This document shows positions 15,476 to 20,184 of a stretch of 20,184 nucleotides of DNA, piece by piece. The position numbers and the translations under genes are program-made. Each line of letters opens with the position of its first letter. The first letter of the stretch is position 1. The notes beneath the pieces are model-generated. The model did not search any database. It saw only the letters and a program-made list of their open reading frames with translations, and was not told the origin of the DNA. Origin of the DNA: JAEXNA01 sp050486105 (GTDB taxonomy: Bacteria; Vulcanimicrobiota; Xenobia; Xenobiales; JADMJV01); NCBI GenBank assembly GCA_050486105.1, contig JBJHCR010000087.1:1-20184 (forward strand), read 5' to 3'.

Positions 15476-16090
15476 TCAGCCGACCTTGTGGTCGGCCTCG
15501 TCGTCGTAGACCTCGTCGTCGGCTTCTTCCTCGGCTGCTTCCTCGGCTGCTTCGAGTTCCCGCCCCAGTTCGATGGCCTCATCCTGAACTTCATCGAGTT
15601 CTTGAAAGGCCGCTTCGATTCGTTCTAAGCCTTCGAGAACATCAGCCTGGTTGCCGGTTTCTTGAAAACGCATCATTTGAGAAATGCCTTCCAAGAGAAT
15701 GCCAATGAGGGCTTGAGTTTCCAAGAACAAGGCCTTCTGATCCTCGGGAAGAGCAGCGATTTGGGAGGCCACCGCGTCGGTCTGAATAAGCTTGATCCCG
15801 TTTTCCAAAGCCTTCTGCATGGGTCGAAGGACGTTCATGTAATCCTGGGTGGTGAGGCGTCCTTCCAACAAACCATCGGCAGCCTTGCGCAGCTTGATGA
15901 GATTGCCCGCCTGCTCAAGAGGAACCTTGCTGAATTTGCCATCCCCCCCGGAGTCACCTCGAGCCACCTCTTTGATATCGAGAGCAAACTCTTCATCGGT
16001 TTCTTCGAGATCGTCCAAGGCCCCTAGGGCGTCCGACAGGAGGTCCCATGGGGCCACCTCGTTCTCGGTCTCAGCATCTTCGTGGCTCAT
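15476..16090 (-). CDS. Acidic, helical protein of unknown function
   Basis: I do not recognise this 204-residue protein. It is strongly acidic at both ends: the N-terminus (MSHEDAETENE...DDLEETDEEF) and a Glu/Ala/Asp-rich tail (about 160-204) that looks like a coiled or disordered region. The middle (about 55-160) is predicted helical and more mixed (GNLIKLRKAADGLLEGRLTTQD, split; MMRFQETGNQADVLEGLERI). There is no signal peptide and no membrane helix, so it is probably cytosolic. The start is fixed by an excellent ribosome site, AGAGGAGGA, four bases upstream; a GTG 13 codons earlier would ignore it. It is convergent with mscS and divergent from the flavoprotein gene. Such proteins can be regulators, chaperone-like factors or secretion substrates, but nothing here decides. 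Confidence 0.75.
   Translation of the reverse strand: MSHEDAETENEVAPWDLLSDALGALDDLEETDEEFALDIKEVARGDSGGDGKFSKVPLEQAGNLIKLRKAADGLLEGRLTTQDYMNVLRPMQKALENGIKLIQTDAVASQIAALPEDQKALFLETQALIGILLEGISQMMRFQETGNQADVLEGLERIEAAFQELDEVQDEAIELGRELEAAEEAAEEEADDEVYDDEADHKVG
15479..15496. terminator. Perfect hairpin between convergent genes
   Basis: A perfect 7-bp stem (GCCGACC / GGTCGGC) with a four-base loop lies at the meeting point of mscS and the convergent acidic-protein gene. It forms the last codons of the minus-strand gene, directly before its stop. It sits 29 bases after the mscS stop, but no U-run follows on either strand, so it may act as a weak or factor-assisted terminator or an mRNA end-protecting stem. 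Confidence 0.4.
15527..15550. repeat. Tandem 12-bp repeat in acidic tail
   Basis: Two perfect head-to-tail copies of ttcctcggctgc lie here. On the minus strand they encode the Glu/Ala repeats of the acidic protein's tail. An 11-bp unit, cctcgtcgtcg, also occurs twice nearby (15496-15506 and 15511-15521), encoding Asp/Glu runs. These may vary in copy number by slippage. Confidence 0.8.
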
Positions 16091-16094
16091 CTTA

Positions 16095-16103
16095 TCCTCC
16101 TCT
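16095..16103 (-). promoter_or_regulatory. Strong ribosome binding site of the acidic-protein gene
   Basis: On the minus strand this reads AGAGGAGGA, a near-perfect match to the anti-Shine-Dalgarno, four bases before the ATG at 16090. It decides the start and suggests efficient translation. Confidence 0.8.
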
Positions 16104-16201
16104 AGGGCGAGGACCACTGGAGAGTTCACCCGCCGCCACGGAGGTTCGGAGTAGCCCGCGAGCTCCCCTCTATACCATTGGGCATGGACTTGACTGGATT
16201 T

Positions 16202-16241
16202 TGGGTGAGAATCCCTCGGCCACCCGTCGCCTCCTCACCCA
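16202..16241. repeat. 8-bp inverted repeat in the divergent intergenic region
   Basis: TGGGTGAG (16202-16209) and CTCACCCA (16234-16241) are perfectly complementary across a 24-base spacer. It lies between two divergent genes, so it is not a terminator for either. It could be a leader-RNA stem or a binding site; no known riboswitch is recognised. Confidence 0.45.
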
Positions 16242-16293
16242 GCGTACCTGGCCAAGTCGAGGCACCCAGGCAAAAAAGTGGAAACGAAGGCAG

Positions 16294-16331
16294 CGGTCCG
16301 AGTGGACCGGAGCTCAGGATTTGACTATAAT
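16294..16331 (+). promoter_or_regulatory. Sigma-70-type promoter with overlapping dyad, upstream of the flavoprotein gene
   Basis: A consensus -10 TATAAT (16326-16331) has TGGACC (16303-16308, four of six matches to TTGACA) exactly 17 bases upstream. The -35 lies inside a perfect dyad, CGGTCC-gagt-GGACCG (16294-16309), which could be an operator. The expected transcript start is about 16338, almost at the ATG at 16339, so the mRNA may be leaderless. Confidence 0.5.
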
Positions 16332-16338
16332 GCTGTCA

Positions 16339-17748
16339 ATGAATGTCTCCGGGGTCCAGAATCAGGCGCTTTCGAGGCTTGGGAGAGCCGAGAAACCTGC
16401 TCAAGAGAGCTCTTCTGGGTCTTTGAACCTCCTTGACTCCGAAAACACCACTCTCAGCTCCGGCCCCGGGGACAGCGTCACTCTCACCGAGAGCTCGCCG
16501 AAACCTCAAAAATTGAGCAAGGCCCAGCGGAAGGCTCTGCAGCACGCCGTCGACTTTTCTCGAGGTCAAGCCTTAGGTCATGCCGTCATCATCGGTGGAG
16601 GCCCCGGAGGGCTGGCTGCCGCTATCACCCTAGCGCAAATGGGAACGAGAGTTACAGTTTTGGAAGCTCGAGCTGACGAGTCCGGAAACAAGCCCATGCA
16701 CGCCCGCCCTCATCAGATCTCCCTGCGCAAGGATGCCCTGAACAGCCTTAAAGACCTTGGTGCCTACCAAAACGTGATGGAGCATTCAGGTTACCAGACA
16801 AAAGAGGTCTTGACTGTAACCGATGATCAAGAGACGAAGGTCGAAACCAGGATTCCTCAAGCCCAAGCCTCCGAACCGGGGCGGTTTGTGACCTTTCCAA
16901 CCATGCTGGAAACCGATTCTGTCAGTCAGGTGCGCATCTCCGACGTGGAGAACGCTCTTTATGAGCAGGCCCTGGAACTTGGGGTAGAAGTTCGAGCCGG
17001 CGTGAAGGCCACTCTGGTTCAGAATCCCGAGAGCGACAGCTATAGAGTGATGACTCAAAACGTTGAGCGCAACGGCCACGACTATGTCCCCTATGGTGAA
17101 CTCGAGGATCTAGGAACTCCCGACCTGGTGATCGCCGCCGATGGTGCCGGCAGTCCCACGCGGGCCTCTCTCGGAATCGAAGTCAAGGAAGAATCTCAAG
17201 CCAAACACTACCTGGGAGGTCATATCAACCGGGGTTTGGGTCCGAAGAATCACAAGGCTGCCATCAAGGAGGCTCCCGGGTTCACCCGCCACGTCATGGG
17301 GACAGGTCACGCCCGATACGACCAAACCTGGGTCTCAGTGGAAGTGACTCCTGAAGAAGCCGCCATGTCGGCCGAGGAACGGACAAACCTTCTGGTGGAT
17401 AAGGCTCAATACGTCATGGGCACCGAAGTCACTCGCGACGATGTGGGTTGGGGTGCCGGGCAACTCACCACGGTTCAAAATCGGAGAGCCGAGCGAACCA
17501 CCGCCGGAGACAACGTCGTCCTTCTGGGGGACTCTGCGGGAACCGGTTCAGTTTGGGTTGGCGGAGGGCTCAATCTCGCCCTCACCACCCATTTGAGCGC
17601 GCTAAAGAACCTGGCCACCAGGATTGCTGAAGGGCGCGATCGCAGCACAGCGCTGGCGATCTATGACCGAAGCATCCAATGGGCGACATCCGTCTGGCAC
17701 CGAGCCGGAGCCGCCGAGCTTAGGATCTCGCCAGGAAGTACTGCCTAG
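16339..17748 (+). CDS. FAD-dependent monooxygenase / oxidoreductase (group A-like)
   Basis: This 469-residue flavoprotein has a Rossmann FAD motif VIIGGGPGGLAAA (83-95) ending in acidic Glu109 (VLEAR), the DG motif DLVIAADGAGSPTR (262-275) and a GD motif NVVLLGDSAGTGSV (392-405, Asp398) followed by GGGLNLAL. This order is that of class A flavin monooxygenases of the p-hydroxybenzoate-hydroxylase fold, which use NAD(P)H and O2 to hydroxylate a substrate. The HARPHQISLRKDALNSL segment and VSQVRISDVENALYEQA recall the MICAL-like branch, but this is tentative. The GD motif is unusual: no His follows GDSA and the usual proline is absent. Residues 1-60 are Ser/Gly-rich and probably disordered. An ATG at 16330 lies inside the -10 box, so 16339 is preferred. 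Substrate unknown. Confidence 0.8.
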   Translation: MNVSGVQNQALSRLGRAEKPAQESSSGSLNLLDSENTTLSSGPGDSVTLTESSPKPQKLSKAQRKALQHAVDFSRGQALGHAVIIGGGPGGLAAAITLAQMGTRVTVLEARADESGNKPMHARPHQISLRKDALNSLKDLGAYQNVMEHSGYQTKEVLTVTDDQETKVETRIPQAQASEPGRFVTFPTMLETDSVSQVRISDVENALYEQALELGVEVRAGVKATLVQNPESDSYRVMTQNVERNGHDYVPYGELEDLGTPDLVIAADGAGSPTRASLGIEVKEESQAKHYLGGHINRGLGPKNHKAAIKEAPGFTRHVMGTGHARYDQTWVSVEVTPEEAAMSAEERTNLLVDKAQYVMGTEVTRDDVGWGAGQLTTVQNRRAERTTAGDNVVLLGDSAGTGSVWVGGGLNLALTTHLSALKNLATRIAEGRDRSTALAIYDRSIQWATSVWHRAGAAELRISPGSTA

Positions 17749-17752
17749 GAGG

Positions 17753-17791
17753 CTGCTGCGGCGGCAGAACTGAACGTTCCAGGACATTCAG
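17753..17791. terminator. Pair of hairpins between convergent genes
   Basis: Two stems follow the flavoprotein stop: CTGCTG/CGGCAG around CGG (17753-17767, one G-U pair) and CTGAACG/CATTCAG around an 8-base loop (17770-17791, one G-U pair). They precede the stop of the convergent secreted-protein gene. Neither has a U-run, so termination is possible but not shown. Confidence 0.3.
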
Positions 17792-17829
17792 GCCAAGCGG
17801 AAGGGCAGCCCGGGATGCCGACCATCTCT

Positions 17830-18279
17830 TCAGTCCTGCTCCTCTGGTCTGGGAAAACTGGCCACTCCTTGGGAGTCCTGGCCGAGCAACGGACGGACGT
17901 GCTTGGCGCTGGCCCGGACAAAACACAGGCCGAACTCACTGCGAACCCTCATCCAGGTGCCACCGTCGTTGTCCTTGATCAGGATTCCGCCCCCTCGATT
18001 AGGAGACGCTTGGAGCTTCTGGCCCGCCGAAAAAGTGACCACTTCCGGCCACTGGGAAACTTGCCAGTCGATCTCCAGGAGCGCTTCGGGGGAGTCTTCG
18101 TCGGCCGGCCAGTCCGGGGTGAGTCGGCCTACCAAGGATTCGGAAACGACCTCCCAGTCAATCCAGGTGTGCTCGTCCCGAACCCAATATTCCCCACTGG
18201 AGCAGGGACTGGGTACAGGAGTCTGGGCCCAGGAAGGAAGAGTGCAAAGTATCACACAGCAAAGTAGGTTCTTGAACAC
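17830..18279 (-). CDS. Small secreted protein of unknown function, possibly SH3-like
   Basis: The 149-residue product begins with a clear signal peptide: MFKN, a hydrophobic core with several Cys, then PSWAQ before the mature part TPVPSP. The mature protein is acidic in the middle (about 40-80). It ends in a beta-rich stretch, SAGQKLQASPN...GILIKDNDGGTWMRVRSEFG, then CFVRASAKHVRPL (119-131), whose short strands, Trp and GTW turn suggest a small SH3-like barrel. Cys26 and Cys119 could form a disulfide. Start is GTG, chosen because GAGAGGTG lies just upstream and it places the signal peptide at the N-terminus; an ATG at 18321 is less likely. It follows the TPR gene on the same strand after 124 bp and may share its transcript. 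No function is claimed. Confidence 0.72.
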   Translation of the reverse strand: MFKNLLCCVILCTLPSWAQTPVPSPCSSGEYWVRDEHTWIDWEVVSESLVGRLTPDWPADEDSPEALLEIDWQVSQWPEVVTFSAGQKLQASPNRGGGILIKDNDGGTWMRVRSEFGLCFVRASAKHVRPLLGQDSQGVASFPRPEEQD

Positions 18280-18403
18280 GGAGCACCTCTCAAGGCAAAA
18301 TCCACATTGAATGATTCTCATCGATCGTTCCGGACCCTGTCTCAAGAAGGAAACATCGACAAATTCCGTGAGGCTTGCGGCGACTTCTGAAGCAGCAGGT
18401 GAT

Positions 18404-19885
18404 CTAGGGCAGTGCTGGTCCGTCTTCACCAATCCATGGGGAAAGCGCCGATGCCGGCCCCAGCAGATCATCGAGAAGCTCTTTGTGCTGCTCGGCGGAG
18501 GGCACCTTGGCCGCCCGGGCTGCTTCCACACCGGCCCAAAGGGTGAGAAGTGAAGACGATTCACCTCTTTCCACGGCATAGTCCACCAGGGCATCCAAAA
18601 GGAGTCCGGAGTTGGCGATGGTCTCTTGCCCCAGATTTCCGTCGGCGCAGAGCACGAAAGTGGCCACCGCATCTCGAGCCAGGGCATCCTGCACATCGAG
18701 GTCGGGTTTTGGAGCCCCAGCCAAGCCCTCTGCGGGTCCCAGGCGCGCCTGCAGCCTTTTCGCCAGCAACTCAAGACAGGTCCCAGGGTGAGAGCCGCGA
18801 CAACTCTCTCGCTCTAGGTACTGTCCACAGTCAGAGTAGAGTTCGGCATCCAAGACAAACTCCCCGTGAGACTTGTGAGTCAGATAGACGCCCAATAAGA
18901 GTCTCGCTCGAGAAGCATTCCTTCGGCACAACTCTTCCGCACTATAGGGTCGACTTGGATTAAGGAGACCGACCCCGGCTTGATAGCCCAAATGAACGGC
19001 AGCAGACACCCCGCCTAGACTATCGAGCAGTTCCGTGAGCAGTAGGGCCAATCCCCGACCCAGGCGGCCTGCCAATTCGGCCATTCCCCAATTTTCAGGT
19101 TCGAGAAGGACCACGGGGGCAACCCCCAACTGGAACTCTTGAGACTTTGACCCGAAGTGCCTCCAGACCGAGCGTCCAATGAAAGCGGTTTCAACAACTT
19201 CTCCGGCCAAGCGGGATCCGCTGCTGCAGCTCTGCAAGAACTCATCGATGAGGCTCTGAGCCTCAATCCGACAATACGGACGAAGCTGGGTTGCCGTAGA
19301 ACGCCGGGCGTGCGAGGGTAGGCTTTGCAGCATGCGCCGAAAACCGTCGGTGTCCGACTCGGGTGGGAAGGGGCTCTGGGCTCGCTGGGCAGCCAGGTGA
19401 AGCAAAGGACCAATCTGCTCCTTTGCTCCGTGCTGAGTTGCCAGCATGGCCCCTACCCAGGCCGGAAGCCAAGCGCCTCGGCCCTCAGCCAGAACCGCCA
19501 ACGCCGAGAGGGCCGCTTCGAGACCACTCGACTGCTCGGTCAGGGCCGCATAGAAGTGCAATGCTCTCTCCTGATTGGGCTCCTGGGTCAATCCGAACCT
19601 CAGCACAGACAGGGCCTTGTCCCGTTCGTCGAGCTTCCAATACAGACGAGCCAGGTTGGTGCGCGCCACTCCGCTGTCAAGACTGCTCCGCACGCGCCTC
19701 TCCAGCAACTCCAGAGCTCTTCTCATTTGGCCTTGCTTCTCCCAAAGAGCAGCTTGGAGCACACAGAATCGTTGGCTGTTCGGCTCCATTTCCTTCAGTC
19801 GGCTCAAGGCAACCTCGGCTGAATCGAGTTGGTTCGATTCCAAGTACTCTATGATTTCGGCATGGAGAGATTCCGGGTTGCTCAT
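18404..19885 (-). CDS. TPR protein with a C-terminal TolB-N/FlgO-like domain
   Basis: Of 493 residues, about 5-150 are tetratricopeptide repeats (for example SAEVALSRLKEMEPNSQRF, RALELLERRVR and ARLYWKLDERDKALSVLRFG), a protein-interaction scaffold. Residues about 250-385 resemble the TolB-N/FlgO-type alpha/beta domain. VAPVVLLEPEN is the first strand, ELAGRLGRGLALLLTELLDS the long helix, RPYSAEELCRRNASRARLLL with GVYL the middle, and GEFVLDAELYSDCGQYLER the second strand pair. The last 100 residues are helical. No signal peptide or membrane helix is seen, so it is probably cytosolic. AGGGA lies five bases before the ATG. In many bacteria this domain pairs with TPRs in signalling ATPase or cyclase proteins, but with the TPRs after it; here the order is reversed and no catalytic domain is present. 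The TPR call is firm, the second domain moderate. Confidence 0.75.
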   Translation of the reverse strand: MSNPESLHAEIIEYLESNQLDSAEVALSRLKEMEPNSQRFCVLQAALWEKQGQMRRALELLERRVRSSLDSGVARTNLARLYWKLDERDKALSVLRFGLTQEPNQERALHFYAALTEQSSGLEAALSALAVLAEGRGAWLPAWVGAMLATQHGAKEQIGPLLHLAAQRAQSPFPPESDTDGFRRMLQSLPSHARRSTATQLRPYCRIEAQSLIDEFLQSCSSGSRLAGEVVETAFIGRSVWRHFGSKSQEFQLGVAPVVLLEPENWGMAELAGRLGRGLALLLTELLDSLGGVSAAVHLGYQAGVGLLNPSRPYSAEELCRRNASRARLLLGVYLTHKSHGEFVLDAELYSDCGQYLERESCRGSHPGTCLELLAKRLQARLGPAEGLAGAPKPDLDVQDALARDAVATFVLCADGNLGQETIANSGLLLDALVDYAVERGESSSLLTLWAGVEAARAAKVPSAEQHKELLDDLLGPASALSPWIGEDGPALP

Positions 19886-19944
19886 CTGTCCCTGTACCCC
19901 AAAAGAGCAGTCTCCGCCTCCTTCAGACCCAAGGCCAAGAAACG

Positions 19945-19974
19945 CAAAAAGCCCCCCGATTGGGAGGCTCTTTT
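19945..19974. terminator. Intrinsic terminator (works for the minus-strand glycine-rich gene)
   Basis: On the minus strand AGCCTCCC-aatc-GGGGGGCT (8-bp stem with one U-G pair) is followed by TTTTTG, a standard rho-independent terminator 22 bases past the stop of the glycine-rich gene. The plus strand also has CTTTTC after the stem, so it may be bidirectional. It isolates the TPR gene from upstream transcription. Confidence 0.85.
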
Positions 19975-19995
19975 CTGAAAGGGTGGGAAGCGCTT

Positions 19996-20184
19996 TTAGG
20001 CTGCGCCGCCCCCGACGATTCCTTTGAGGGCGTTGATCACGTTGCCGAGGAGACCCATCGGGCCGCCGCCACCGCCGCCGCCGCCACCCTGTTTGCCGCC
20101 GCGACCGCCGCCGCCGCCTTTTTTGCCGGCGACGCCGCCGGCCGCCGAAGCGCCTTTAGCTACATTTCCGACTATGCCTGCTAC
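19996..20184 (-). CDS. Glycine-rich protein, C-terminal part only
   Basis: The last 62 codons of a minus-strand gene enter from the right edge and end in TAA. The frame is open throughout. The visible part has three blocks: a hydrophobic/small-residue segment VAGIVGNVAKGASAAGGVAG, a Gly-Lys-Arg-Gln run (KKGGGGGRGGKQ and nine Gly) and a terminal MGLLGNVINALKGIVGGGAA. The first and last blocks share the pattern G-(I/L)-(V/L)-GNV-...-KG. The family is not recognised. Glycine-zipper, nucleic-acid-binding or secreted low-complexity proteins are possible. That this is coding is supported by the uninterrupted frame, the non-random composition and the terminator directly after it. Confidence 0.68.
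   Translation of the reverse strand, partial: VAGIVGNVAKGASAAGGVAGKKGGGGGRGGKQGGGGGGGGGPMGLLGNVINALKGIVGGGAA

Noticed and set aside
16195..16240. Stretch GGTGAGAATCCC followed by CCACCCG resembling part of a cobalamin riboswitch core.
   Set aside because: The B12-box and the conserved flanking stems are not present in the surrounding sequence; the match is short and probably chance.
16048..16338. Upstream extension of the flavoprotein frame to an ATG at 16048.
   Set aside because: The extra about 97 residues are Arg/Ser/Pro-rich noise, overlap the start of the acidic gene and cover the TATAAT promoter.
18280..18774. Minus-strand open frame upstream of the small secreted protein, overlapping the end of the TPR gene.
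   Set aside because: Its composition is unlike a protein, and the GTG at 18279 with GAGAGGTG upstream starts exactly at a signal peptide.

Overview
The window is gene-dense bacterial chromosome, moderately GC-rich by eye. It carries two partial and thirteen complete protein genes. I see no tRNA, rRNA, CRISPR array, insertion sequence, integrase or phage gene. Signal peptides, an MscS channel, an exported MsrA, ABC-2 transport and a MoxR/von Willebrand A (vWA) cluster show a free-living bacterium with an elaborate cell envelope. The phylum cannot be fixed by reading. The long MoxR-DUF58-vWA-ABC arrangement recalls less-studied phyla such as Planctomycetota or Acidobacteriota relatives, but that is an impression only.

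Left end (1-1979): the start of an msrA gene with an N-terminal export signal runs leftwards off the window. It is divergent from a two-gene unit encoding an RsmC-like 16S rRNA guanine methyltransferase and an RsuA-like 16S rRNA pseudouridine synthase, joined by an ATGA stop/start overlap.

Centre (2092-14555): eight co-directional genes form one very compact cluster. In order they are a three-helix membrane protein with an extended coiled/low-complexity part, a MoxR AAA+ ATPase, a membrane protein with a glutamine-amidotransferase-like (GATase-like) domain, an ABC ATPase, an ABC-2 permease, a DUF58 protein, a BatA-like vWA membrane protein, and a 950-residue membrane protein with two vWA domains around a second GATase-like domain. 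Most junctions are ATGA/GTGA overlaps, so the products are probably made together. The likely theme is a MoxR-driven, metal-dependent (MIDAS) chaperone or assembly complex at the membrane, linked to an ABC exporter. Its substrate is unknown. An MscS-type mechanosensitive channel gene follows 54 bp later (14610-15449).

Right part (15476-20184): an unrecognised acidic helical protein runs convergent to mscS. A group-A-like flavoprotein monooxygenase runs rightwards from a TATAAT promoter that overlaps a perfect dyad. On the minus strand lie a small secreted protein and, upstream of it, a TPR protein whose C-terminal half resembles the TolB-N/FlgO-type domain. At the right edge is the C-terminal end of a glycine-rich protein, followed by a strong intrinsic terminator.

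No gene-free stretch exceeds 300 bases. The longest gap, 16091-16338 between divergent genes, holds two inverted repeats and the flavoprotein promoter.
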